Assembly (NCBI GenBank): GCA_046351215.1
Contig: JAXLYX010000005.1
Span: 248,001-312,000 of the forward strand
Direction: 5' to 3'
Length of the DNA: 64,000 nt
From: JAXLYX01 sp046351215
GTDB lineage: Bacteria > Myxococcota_A > Polyangia > Polyangiales > Houyiibacteriaceae
Numbering within the stretch: position 1 is the stretch's first letter; every line of letters begins with the position of its first letter. The translations under genes were made by a program, and so were the position numbers. Positions 33,266-43,160 of the stretch are shown here, piece by piece. Below the pieces are notes generated by a model that saw only the letters and a program-made list of their open reading frames with translations, searched no databases and had not been told where the DNA came from.

Positions 33266-34290
33266 GGTTCTCTCTCGTGCGGCCCTTCTGGCCGCGATGT
33301 CGGATGGAGCTCTTGAGCGGGACGACGCGCGACGAGCACCTGCCAATCGAGGTGTCCGTCGGCGCCGCCGCCGCAGCGCATCGCGGGGATGCGCGTGACG
33401 CTGGCGGATTCGAGGCCGGCCGCCGTCGCGAGACGCGCGAGCTCGGCGGGCTCGAAGCCGAGCCAGAGATCGGCCTGCTGCTCGCGGAGCCCCTCGTCGT
33501 GGTGGGCGACGTAGTCGATCACGACGAGCGCGCCCTCGGGCGCGAGCAGCTTCGCGAGCGCCTCGATCGCCTTCGTCGGGCTCGGCACGTGGTGCAGGAC
33601 GCGCGACACGAAGACGGCGTCGGCGCCGCCGAGCTCCCGCACGCGACGCTGGAACGAGGCATCGGAGAGCTCGGCGAACGCGAGCTCGACGTTCGCGTAG
33701 CCGCGCTGCGCGAGCCTCTCCCGTGCCCGGGACAGCTGCGTCTTCGCGCGGTCGACCGCGATCACCCGCTCGAAGACGGGCGCGAGCACCTCGAGCAGGG
33801 GGCCTTCGCCCGTGCCCACGTCGACCGCGAGACGCCGTCGCGCGATGAGGGGGGCGAGCGCCGTGAGGTACGCCGGGAGCTCGAGCGGCATGGCCGTGAC
33901 GTCGGCCTCGCGCGGCTGCTCGAAGAAGGCCCGGGCCGCGTCGTCGCGTGCCCGCACGACCTCGTGCACGCGGGCGAGGCTCCCGTCCTCGGCGCAGAGG
34001 CCTCGCCCGGCCGCGACCGCATCGCGCACGACGGGGTCGCCGGCGACGGTCTCGGCGAGCCGGACGATCACGCGGGTGCCCTCCTTGCGCATGGCGAGGA
34101 GGCCCGCCTGGCGGAGCGGCTTCACGTGGCGCGAGACGTTCGGCTGGGACTCGCCGAGGAGCTCGGCGAGCTCGCCGATCGCGAGCTCCTCCTCGGCCGC
34201 GAGCGCGAGGAGGCGGAGGCGCGACGGCTCGCCGAGGAGCCGGTACAGCTCCCATCGCGCGACGTTCCCGGCCTCCGTGGTCCCTTCCAC
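33262..34290 (-). CDS. ArsR-family regulator fused to SAM-dependent methyltransferase
   Basis: 342 residues. An N-terminal ArsR winged helix (about 8-95: LLGEPSRLRLLALAAEEELA, then ELAELLGESQPNVSRHVKPL as the recognition helix) is joined to a class I methyltransferase (about 140-300) with motif I VDVGTGEGPLLEVLAP, post-motif I VIAVDRAK and VSRVLHHVPSPTKAIEAL. The GTG at 34288-34290 is chosen because an AT-rich AATAAT lies just 9 nt upstream, which would make the message nearly leaderless; a TTG 12 codons further up lies in that promoter. It is coupled to ahcY. An ArsR regulator that reads SAH (SahR) is known to control SAM-cycle genes; here the methyltransferase-like domain is an obvious SAM/SAH pocket (inference). 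Confidence 0.85.
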   Translation of the reverse strand: MEGTTEAGNVARWELYRLLGEPSRLRLLALAAEEELAIGELAELLGESQPNVSRHVKPLRQAGLLAMRKEGTRVIVRLAETVAGDPVVRDAVAAGRGLCAEDGSLARVHEVVRARDDAARAFFEQPREADVTAMPLELPAYLTALAPLIARRRLAVDVGTGEGPLLEVLAPVFERVIAVDRAKTQLSRARERLAQRGYANVELAFAELSDASFQRRVRELGGADAVFVSRVLHHVPSPTKAIEALAKLLAPEGALVVIDYVAHHDEGLREQQADLWLGFEPAELARLATAAGLESASVTRIPAMRCGGGADGHLDWQVLVARRPAQELHPTSRPEGPHEREP

Positions 34291-34299
34291 GGGGGATCG

Positions 34300-34305
34300 A
34301 TTATT
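34300..34305 (-). promoter_or_regulatory. Probable -10 element of the ArsR-methyltransferase/ahcY operon
   Basis: AATAAT on the minus strand, 9 nt before the GTG start, within the only AT-rich patch nearby. TTGCAT lies 15 nt further upstream as a poor -35. The overlapping GCAT-GG-ATGC dyad (34316-34325) could be part of an operator. Confidence 0.35.
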
Positions 34306-34362
34306 CCAACTTACGCATGGATGCAAGAAGGCCCGCGAGCCCTCCCGCTTCCCCTCCCCGAA

Positions 34363-35724
34363 TCAGGACCCCTCGGCGGCCCCGAAGAGGGCCCGCACCG
34401 GCCCCCATTCCTCGAGGGAGCGGACCGACTCGAGGTCGGGGTCCTGGTCCAGGGCGTCCCGGCGGTCGAAGCCGGCCGCGTGGGCCTTCCGGAGCCACGC
34501 GAGGGCCTCCGAGGCGTGGCCGAGGCGGGCGTGGCAGCAGGCGACGTTGAAAGCCGCCGTTCCGTCGCCCGTGCGATGGAAGAGCCGGATCCCGATCCCG
34601 AGGGCCGGCTCGTAGGCGCCCGCCTTGCAGGCCGCCTGGTGCACCTCGGCCAGGCTCCGCGGGGCGAAGCCGACGCCGAGCTCGTCGTCGAAGAGCTGAC
34701 GCGCCTCGGCGAAGCGGTGGGTTCCGATGATCGCGCGGATCATGCGCGACTCCACGAAGGGGCCGACCTTCGGAAGCGTCTTCTCGAAGAGCTCGAGCGC
34801 CTCGTCGAGCTCGCCGTTCTCGAACGCGATCGCGCCCTCGAGCGCGTGGTCACGAGGACGGTCGGGGGAGATCGATGCCAGCGCCGCCTTCGCCTCGCCG
34901 GGCTCGCCCGAGAGCAGGCGGCCGTAGGCGAGGAGGTAGAATGCCTCGTCCATCTCCGTCTGGGTCGACGCCTCGGCCACCGCGCGCCCCGCGAGCTCGG
35001 CGACCCGACGCCCGTCGCCGCGCGTCAGCGCCTCGTAGGCGTGGTCGCGCGCGGAGCGCCCGCCGCCGGGTACGTAGCCGAGCTTCTCGGCCTGCAGGAG
35101 GCGCCAGCACTCCATGCCGAAGAGGATGGCGAGCATCACGATCCAGGGCTGCCGGAGGAGCACCATCAAGAGGGCGATCGCCGTGGTGAGCGCGAGCGAG
35201 ACGTAGCAGGCCATCCGGCGTCCCCGCTTCGGCGAGACGAGCCGGAAGACCTCGTCGAGGATGAGGCCGCCGTCGAGCGGGATGATCGGCAGGAGGTTGA
35301 AGATGCCCCATCCGAGGTTGACCCAGACGGCGGCGGAGAGGGCGTAGTCGAGGGGGGTGCCCTCGCGGACGCCGAGCACACGCGAGCCGACGAGCGCGGC
35401 CGTGCCGAGCACCAGGCCGACGCCGGGCCCCGATGCGATCATCCCGATGCGCCGGAGGGGAGTCGCGCGAGGCATCGAGGTGAAGCCCGTGCGTCCTCCG
35501 AGGCCGACGAGGTCGATCTGGGGCTCCCAGCCGAATGCCTTGCCGGCGAGGGCATGACCGAGCTCGTGGCAGAGCACGCCGACGAACACCACCACGAGCC
35601 ACGAGAGGAGGTTCGCGGGGTTCCGGTGGACCTCGGGCTGGTCGTAGCCGAGCACGAGCGCCAGGAGGAGGAACCAGAGGTGGACCCTCACCGGGATGCG
35701 GAAGAGCGAGAAGGCGAGCGTCAT
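34363..35724 (-). CDS. Site-2-type (M50) intramembrane metalloprotease with TPR-like tail
   Basis: 453 residues. The first 225 form an M50 core with zinc motif H53-E-L-G-H57 in the second helix and the second metal motif NLLPIIPLDGG (about 141-151), with TM helices around them. From about 235 on there are helical repeats (EAFYLLAYGRLLSGEPGEAK, GAIAFENGELDEALELFEKT, AFNVACCHARLGHASEAL) of TPR type facing the cytoplasm. S2P proteases release membrane-bound regulators; here the TPR part may select substrates. No PDZ domain is seen. The ATG has GGGGAAGG upstream. No anti-sigma partner is adjacent. Confidence 0.85.
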   Translation of the reverse strand: MTLAFSLFRIPVRVHLWFLLLALVLGYDQPEVHRNPANLLSWLVVVFVGVLCHELGHALAGKAFGWEPQIDLVGLGGRTGFTSMPRATPLRRIGMIASGPGVGLVLGTAALVGSRVLGVREGTPLDYALSAAVWVNLGWGIFNLLPIIPLDGGLILDEVFRLVSPKRGRRMACYVSLALTTAIALLMVLLRQPWIVMLAILFGMECWRLLQAEKLGYVPGGGRSARDHAYEALTRGDGRRVAELAGRAVAEASTQTEMDEAFYLLAYGRLLSGEPGEAKAALASISPDRPRDHALEGAIAFENGELDEALELFEKTLPKVGPFVESRMIRAIIGTHRFAEARQLFDDELGVGFAPRSLAEVHQAACKAGAYEPALGIGIRLFHRTGDGTAAFNVACCHARLGHASEALAWLRKAHAAGFDRRDALDQDPDLESVRSLEEWGPVRALFGAAEGS

Positions 35725-35802
35725 CGCCTTCCCCGAGCCGTCTTCGTCGTGGAGCCCCGAGCCATCTCCCTTCCCTATCCGATGCGGCCCCTCGCCGCCA
35801 GC

Positions 35803-36504
35803 CTACGCCTTCTTCCGGGCCGGTCGGGGGGGGCGCTTCGCGGGCTTCGGGGGCGCTTCCGCCTTCGCCTTCTTCGGCGCGGCCCACGCGCAGATCGGGC
35901 ACGAGGCCGGCTCGTGGCCCCGGGCCGGGCAGTGCTCGCGGCCGAAGTAGATGATCTGGAGGTGGCGCTTCGCCCACGTCGGCTCGGGGAAGACGGCCTT
36001 CAGGTCCCGCTCCGTCTGCTCGACGTTCTTCCCGCTCGAGAGCCCCCATCGCTCGGCGAGCCGATGGATGTGCGTGTCGACCGGGAACGCCGGGATGCCG
36101 AACGCCTGGACCTGCACGACGGAGGCCGTCTTGTGGCCGACCCCGGGCAGCGACTCGAGGGACTCGAGATCACGCGGGACCTCGCCGCCGAACTCGTCGA
36201 CGAGCTTCCTCGCCATCGCCCGGAGGTTCTTCGCCTTCGTGGGCGCGAGGCCGACCTCGCGGATGAGCGAGAGGATCTCGGCCTCGGGGAGCTCCGCCAT
36301 CGCCTCGGGCGTCGAGGCCCGAGCGAAGAGCGCGGGCGTCACCTGGTTCACCTTCTTGTCGGTCGTCTGCGCGGAGAGCGCGACCGCGACGAGGAGCGTG
36401 AACGGATCCACGTGGTCGAGGGGAATGGGCGGCTCCGGGTAGAGCCGATCGAGGATCTCGCCGATCCGCTGGGCCTTCTCCGCGTTCTTCATCGGTCGAC
36501 CCAT
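35803..36504 (-). CDS. nth: Endonuclease III (DNA glycosylase/AP lyase) with altered Fe-S loop
   Basis: 233 residues. The helix-hairpin-helix LPGVGHKTASVV carries catalytic K125, and D143 sits in VDTHIHRLA, both as in EndoIII. It would remove oxidised pyrimidines in base-excision repair. The C-terminal cluster loop is unusual: C192-x9-C202-x2-C205 and no fourth cysteine, whereas the standard loop is C-x6-C-x2-C-x5-C. A cluster may be absent or differently ligated. A 25-residue K/P/A-rich basic tail follows. The ATG at 36502-36504 is chosen; an in-frame ATG four codons later is possible. It is divergent from a small lipoprotein gene. Confidence 0.88.
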   Translation of the reverse strand: MGRPMKNAEKAQRIGEILDRLYPEPPIPLDHVDPFTLLVAVALSAQTTDKKVNQVTPALFARASTPEAMAELPEAEILSLIREVGLAPTKAKNLRAMARKLVDEFGGEVPRDLESLESLPGVGHKTASVVQVQAFGIPAFPVDTHIHRLAERWGLSSGKNVEQTERDLKAVFPEPTWAKRHLQIIYFGREHCPARGHEPASCPICAWAAPKKAKAEAPPKPAKRPPRPARKKA

Positions 36505-36574
36505 AGCACCGAGGCCTCGCCGGTTCCCGTCGCGAGAGCGTGCAAGCGGGCCCCCACGTTGGCATGCTCCCTCG

Positions 36575-37078
36575 GTGTCCCGTCGGTCTGGTCTCTTCCT
36601 CGCCCTCGTCCTCCTCGGCGCCTGCCAGGGCGGAGGCGGCCACGCGACCGTCGACGCCGGCGTCTGTCCGCTCCACGACGATGCGGGCGGGCTCGACGCC
36701 GGGACGAACGTGGACGTCGTCGATCGCTTCCTCGCGACGCGCGACTCGGAGGCCCAGGAGGCCTGCCGCTGCGCGAGCGACGTGCCGTTCTGCCTCTCGC
36801 AGACGGCGCCGCCTCCGACGACCGCGCAGCGCGCCTGCCTCGACGGGACGTTCGACTCGGACCTCCCCGCCTTCACCCAGGCGACGGTCTGCCTCGAGGG
36901 CGCCGTGAGCCGCTACCTCGCCTGCGCGACGCCGCATGCCTGCGCGGAGGTGGCCGCGCGGCAGGCGTGCAAGGCGACCTACGAGGTCGAGGGCAGCGCG
37001 TGTTTCGCCTGCCTCTCGGGCCCGGAACGGCTCGCCCTCGTGGGCTGCCTCGGCACGGTCGGTGACGCGGGGATGTGA
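36575..37078 (+). CDS. Small cysteine-rich lipoprotein, unknown
   Basis: 167 residues. A hydrophobic signal with lipobox LLGAC (about 13-17) is followed by a short G/H/D linker and a domain with about ten cysteines (ACRCASDVPFC, ATVCLEG, CATPHACAEV, GSACFACLSG, VGCLG), likely disulfide-linked and surface-exposed. No family is recognised; cysteine-rich lipoproteins of this kind are frequent in Myxococcota. The start is GTG at 36575. The gene lies 119 nt before the GH3 glycosidase on the same strand. Confidence 0.65.
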   Translation: MSRRSGLFLALVLLGACQGGGGHATVDAGVCPLHDDAGGLDAGTNVDVVDRFLATRDSEAQEACRCASDVPFCLSQTAPPPTTAQRACLDGTFDSDLPAFTQATVCLEGAVSRYLACATPHACAEVAARQACKATYEVEGSACFACLSGPERLALVGCLGTVGDAGM

Positions 37079-37197
37079 GGGCGCGCGCCACGGGGCGTTT
37101 CCGTGGAGGCCCACGCGGCTACGACGAAACACCGAGGGCGCGGGCGATTCCTGTCGTTGACGGGCGCCCCCGAGCCCGCGTAGCAGACGGACGGTCC

Positions 37198-39312
37198 ATG
37201 CCCATGCCGACGTCCCTCCGAATCCTCCTCGTCCCACTCCTCGTCCTCGCCCTCGCCGCCTGCGACGACGGCTCCGCGCCCGCGACGGCCACGCCCGCCG
37301 TCCGAGCCTACTGCGGGGCGGACACCGACGCGGTCGAGCGACGCATCGACCGGCTGCTCTCGGAGCTCACGCTCGAGCAGAAGACGACGATGGTGCGGGG
37401 CGATTTCGTGCAGGGCGGGCTCTGGGCCTCGTCGGCGGTCGAGTCCCCCGCGCTCGGACCGATCCTCTCGATCGACGGTCCACGCGGCGTCAGCAAGTTC
37501 GTCGGCAAGGCGACGGCGTTCCCCGTGGCCATGGCGCGCGGCGCGACCTTCGATCCGGAGCTCGAGCGCCGCGTCGGCGAGGCGATCGGACGCGAGGCGC
37601 TCGCGTACGGCGCGACGCAGCTGCTCGCGCCGACGATGAACGTGCTGCGTCATCCTCGCTGGGGACGCGCCCAGGAGACCTACGGCGAGGATCCCCTCCA
37701 CATCGGCCTCATGGCGGCCGGCTTCGTCGGCGGCGCGCAAGAGCACGTGATGGCGACCGCGAAGCACTACGCCGCGAACAGCATCGAGAACACCCGCACC
37801 GAGGTCGACGTCACGATCGACGAGCGCACGCTGCGCGAGATCTACCTCCCGCACTTCCGTCACGTCGTGCAGAGCGCCCGCGTCGCCTCCGTCATGTCGG
37901 CCTACAACTCGGTGAACGGAGCGTTCTGCTCGCAGAACCCCCATTTGATCCGCGACATCCTGAAGGGCGAGTGGCAGTTCGCGGGCTTCGTGGTCTCGGA
38001 CTGGGTCTGGGGCACGCACGACACGGTTCCGGCCGCGCTCGCGGGCCTCGACCTCGAGATGCCGGTCGAGAAGGTCTACGGGACCCCCCTCTTGAACGCC
38101 GTGCAGGCCGGCGAGGTCGACGTCTCCGTCGTCGACGAGATGGTCCGACGCCTGCTCCGCGCGAGCTTCTGCCACGGCTTCGGCGACGGGCAGCCGACGC
38201 CCGATCCCACGCAGGTCGAGCTCCCCGCGACGCGCGACCTCGCGCGCGAGACCGCCGAGCGCTCCTTCGTGCTGCTCGCGAACCAAGGAGGCGCGCTCCC
38301 GCTCGCACGCACCGCCGGGCACACGATCGTCGTGACCGGCCCGCTCGCCGACGTGGAGAACATCGGCGACGCGGGCTCGAGCGCGGTGACGCCGAGCTCG
38401 GTCGTGACGGCGCTCGAGGGCCTCGCCGCCGCGGCCGCGCCCGCGAGCGTCGTGCACCTCGCGGCCCCTCCGTCGACGCCGGCCGAGCAGACGCTGGTCG
38501 CGAACGCCGATGCCGTGATCGTCGTCGTCGGTCTGACGACCGCGGACGAAGGCGAGGCCTACATCGGCGCGGGCGATCGGGCCTCGCTCGCGCTGCCGGC
38601 CTCGCACGAGCAGTGGATCCTCTCCTTGGCGGCCCTCTCGAACAAGGTCGTCGTGGTGGTCGAAGGCGGCGCCGCGATCACGATGGACGGCTTCCTCGGC
38701 TCCGTGGAGGCCGTGCTCTTCGCCTGGTATCCCGGCGTCGAGGGCGGCACGGCGCTCGCCAACGTGCTCTACGGAGTCGTGAATCCCTCGGGCCGGCTGC
38801 CGCTCGTCTTCCCGCACGCGGAGACGGATCTCCCGGTCTTCGACAACACCTCGCTGTCCGTGACCTACGGCCCCTACCACGGATATCGGCACCTCGATCA
38901 CGCGCAGACCGCGCCGCTCTTCCCCTTCGGCCACGGGCTCTCGTACACGACGTTCGCCTACGCGAACCTCGCGCTCGAGTCCGCGACGCTCGGGGCGGAC
39001 GGGGTCCTGCGCGCGTCCGTCGACGTGACGAACACGGGGAGCGTCGCCGGCCGCGAGACGGTGCAGCTCTACGTCGGCGAGGCCACGCCCTCGGCCACGA
39101 CGCGCTACGTCCGCGAGCTGCGCGGCTTCACCCAGGTCGAGCTCGCGCCCGGCGCGACGAAGCGCGTGACGATCGAGGTCCCCGTCGGAGACCTCGGCTA
39201 CTTCGACACCGGGCTCGGCGCGTTCCGCGTCGCGCCGACGAGCTACCGCGTCGAGGTCGGCCGCTCGTCGCGCGATCTCCCGCTCTCCGCGACGTTGACC
39301 GTCACGCCCTGA
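37198..39312 (+). CDS. Glycoside hydrolase family 3 lipoprotein (beta-glucosidase-like)
   Basis: 704 residues. The signal ends in lipobox LALAAC (about 17-22). The GH3 N-domain (about 40-330) includes LAPTMNVLRHPRWGRAQETYGEDP, KHYAAN and the nucleophile aspartate in GFVVSDWVWG (about D267). The GH3 C-domain (about 350-560) and a fibronectin-III-like end (VTNTGSVAGRETVQLYVG) complete the classical three-domain beta-glucosidase plan. It would remove terminal glucose or xylose units outside the cytoplasm. The ATG at 37198 gives the signal peptide; TTGACG (37157) with TAGCAG after 18 nt is a weak promoter candidate. Confidence 0.9.
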   Translation: MPMPTSLRILLVPLLVLALAACDDGSAPATATPAVRAYCGADTDAVERRIDRLLSELTLEQKTTMVRGDFVQGGLWASSAVESPALGPILSIDGPRGVSKFVGKATAFPVAMARGATFDPELERRVGEAIGREALAYGATQLLAPTMNVLRHPRWGRAQETYGEDPLHIGLMAAGFVGGAQEHVMATAKHYAANSIENTRTEVDVTIDERTLREIYLPHFRHVVQSARVASVMSAYNSVNGAFCSQNPHLIRDILKGEWQFAGFVVSDWVWGTHDTVPAALAGLDLEMPVEKVYGTPLLNAVQAGEVDVSVVDEMVRRLLRASFCHGFGDGQPTPDPTQVELPATRDLARETAERSFVLLANQGGALPLARTAGHTIVVTGPLADVENIGDAGSSAVTPSSVVTALEGLAAAAAPASVVHLAAPPSTPAEQTLVANADAVIVVVGLTTADEGEAYIGAGDRASLALPASHEQWILSLAALSNKVVVVVEGGAAITMDGFLGSVEAVLFAWYPGVEGGTALANVLYGVVNPSGRLPLVFPHAETDLPVFDNTSLSVTYGPYHGYRHLDHAQTAPLFPFGHGLSYTTFAYANLALESATLGADGVLRASVDVTNTGSVAGRETVQLYVGEATPSATTRYVRELRGFTQVELAPGATKRVTIEVPVGDLGYFDTGLGAFRVAPTSYRVEVGRSSRDLPLSATLTVTP

Positions 39313-39334
39313 TCCGGCGTCTCGCGGCTCCGGC

Positions 39335-40960
39335 TCAGCGTCCGAAGCCGGAGAGCGCGTAGCCGGACACGGTGTCGTACACGATCTGCTGGAAGAGCGC
39401 GGCCTGGGCCGCGGTGACCGTGGCGCTCGTCCCGAGCGCCGTGTCGGCGAGGTCGCGCGGATCGGCCTGGAAGAGGCACGCGTAGAACGTGACCGCGACG
39501 ATGTAGCGACCGATCGGCGTGAGGTGGTCGTCGGTGCCGTTGTTCGAGAAGAACGTCTGGAAGAAGGCGTTCGACGCGACCCCGGGCACCTGCCCCGCCT
39601 CGACGGCCGTCTTCACGTTCCGGATCACGCGCCCTGCCGGCACGATGTAGGGCACGGGACGCGAGGGCTCGAGGGCGATCAGCGCCGAGCGCACCGCCTC
39701 CATGTAGAGCAGCTCGTTCGCCTCGGCGGCATTCCAGCTGCCCGGCGAAGACGGATTCCAGATCGACGGATCGCGGAGCCAACCCCCGCCGGTGACGCAA
39801 TTCGAATAGCCCTCGGTCGGTGTCGGTGGCCAGGCCTCGTAGACCCAGATCTGGACGTTCGGGTTCACGCCCACCGCATCGTCCCAGGCCTGGTCGATGT
39901 TCACGGCGTCGCTCCGGTTCTGGGCCGTGCTCTCGCTCGCATGCCCGCTCGGGACGCAGGGCATGTTCGGGAAGGGCTGGAAGGAGAGGTGGTCGTACGC
40001 GACCGTCTTCACGGCGGTCTGCACGTTCGAGACCCCGAACCCGCCGGTCGGCTGCATGTCGTAGACCCACGTGCCGATGCCGGGCACGGTGTACCGGTTC
40101 CAGCTCAGATCGATGCCGCCCGACGTGGCGACGGGCGAGATGTAGCCGTCGATCGTATCCGTCAGGCTGTTGCCGACGGCGAGCAACGACTGCATGCCGA
40201 CGACGTTCGAGCCGATCTCGTAGGTCGAGCTCACGACCCCGCTGCTCGCCATGCACGTCTTCGTGGCGATCGCTCGGATCGTGGTGCTCCCCTGGTCGAC
40301 GCGGATCGGCGAGGAGTACACGGTGCCGTTCGTCGGATCGGTGCCGTCGACGGTGTAGCGGATCGTCGCGCCCGAGGTCGACGAGGCGATCGTCACGCTC
40401 CGGGGGCTCGTGTACGGACCGCCGCGCGGAGTGAACGTCGGCGCGCCCACCATGCGCCCGGCCGCCGCGTCGATCCCGACGTAGTTCGAGACCGTCGCCG
40501 TTCCCTCGTAGTAGGTCGCCGTGTTCCCGTCGAGGGCGGCCTGGTAGGTGTGGCCGCTCGTTCCCGTCGTGCCGAACGCCGCGCCGTCGACCCGCGTCGC
40601 GCCCACGTAGAACTCCACCTCCGCGACGCGCCCCACGGCGTTCGGAGGCCCGTAGTACTTCACCCACCGGTAGACGTTCGTCGTCGCGATCGGCACGTCG
40701 AGCCACTGTCCCTCGGCGGGTGCGGCCGTGATGGTGGCGAGCGTCTCGAAGCCGTTGGTGGCGGAGTCGTTCGAGCCCTGGATCGTGCCGCCGACGAGCT
40801 CGGCCGCGTACCCGGGCGCGGGGAAGAGGCGCACCGACGTCAGTGGCAGCGCATGATAACAGCCGTTGCCTCCGCCGTCGCTCCGGCTCGCCTGCGTGTG
40901 GCAGGCGACGAACGAGAGCGCGGCGCATGCGACGACCGTCGTGGCTCGGTACGTGACCAT
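39335..40960 (-). CDS. Secreted modular SGNH-type hydrolase with discoidin-like and CHB_HEX domains
   Basis: 541 residues. A lipobox-like FVAC (about 17-20) is followed by an F5/8-type (discoidin-like) region (about 35-155: VYRWVKYYGPPNAVGRVAEV). A chitobiase/beta-hexosaminidase C-terminal-type repeat follows (about 165-245: TIRYTVDGTDPTNGTVYSSP). The C-terminal domain has SGNH hydrolase blocks: block I is VGNSLTD (a GDSL variant) and block V is TDDHLTPIGRY with the D-x-x-H dyad near the end. It probably de-esterifies extracellular polysaccharide. GGGGGATGAG precedes the ATG at 40958-40960. It is convergent with the GH3 glycosidase, a natural partner in glycan degradation. Confidence 0.75.
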   Translation of the reverse strand: MVTYRATTVVACAALSFVACHTQASRSDGGGNGCYHALPLTSVRLFPAPGYAAELVGGTIQGSNDSATNGFETLATITAAPAEGQWLDVPIATTNVYRWVKYYGPPNAVGRVAEVEFYVGATRVDGAAFGTTGTSGHTYQAALDGNTATYYEGTATVSNYVGIDAAAGRMVGAPTFTPRGGPYTSPRSVTIASSTSGATIRYTVDGTDPTNGTVYSSPIRVDQGSTTIRAIATKTCMASSGVVSSTYEIGSNVVGMQSLLAVGNSLTDTIDGYISPVATSGGIDLSWNRYTVPGIGTWVYDMQPTGGFGVSNVQTAVKTVAYDHLSFQPFPNMPCVPSGHASESTAQNRSDAVNIDQAWDDAVGVNPNVQIWVYEAWPPTPTEGYSNCVTGGGWLRDPSIWNPSSPGSWNAAEANELLYMEAVRSALIALEPSRPVPYIVPAGRVIRNVKTAVEAGQVPGVASNAFFQTFFSNNGTDDHLTPIGRYIVAVTFYACLFQADPRDLADTALGTSATVTAAQAALFQQIVYDTVSGYALSGFGR

Positions 40961-41106
40961 CTCATCCCCCACGAGCCCGGGGTGGGCTCCCACCGACAAG
41001 GTAGTCCCGGGAGCGCGCGCCGCCAGGGCAGCGCGTCCGGGGACGAACGGCGAAGGCGACGGCGCGGCCGGAGCCGTCACCGTCGCCTTCGTGGGGAGCG
41101 CACCGC

Positions 41107-42945
<1,839 letters not shown>

Positions 42946-43079
42946 GGATTCACCTCGGGGGCGTAACAACTAACCCCATTGGTGCGATCCGGAAGGGCCG
43001 TCGTCAAGTCGAAACTGAATGGCGGCTCATTCTGTGGCGCGGGGAGTACCCCACGGCTTTCTTGGACAATTCCGGAACT

Positions 43080-43097
43080 CATCCCCGCTCGGGGATG
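43080..43097. terminator. Hairpin CATCCCCG-CT-CGGGGATG
   Basis: Perfect 8-bp arms with a minimal loop in the 215-nt gap between the GGDEF gene stop and the acyl-CoA dehydrogenase start. A smaller dyad, GGGG-AGTA-CCCC, lies nearby at about 43040. There is no U-run, so termination is only suggested. Confidence 0.4.
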
Positions 43098-43160
43098 GAC
43101 AGCGACGGCCGGCCGGGGGGACGTTCGGCACGCTCCGAGCGCGTGGAAGCGAACGATCGT

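Noticed and set aside
31925..34326. SAH or SAM riboswitch ahead of the ArsR-MT/ahcY operon
   Set aside because: The promoter-like AATAAT lies 9 nt before the start codon and leaves no room for an aptamer.
36541..36575. Sigma-54-like TTGGCATGC before the small lipoprotein gene
   Set aside because: The -12 TTGC element is missing at the required spacing.
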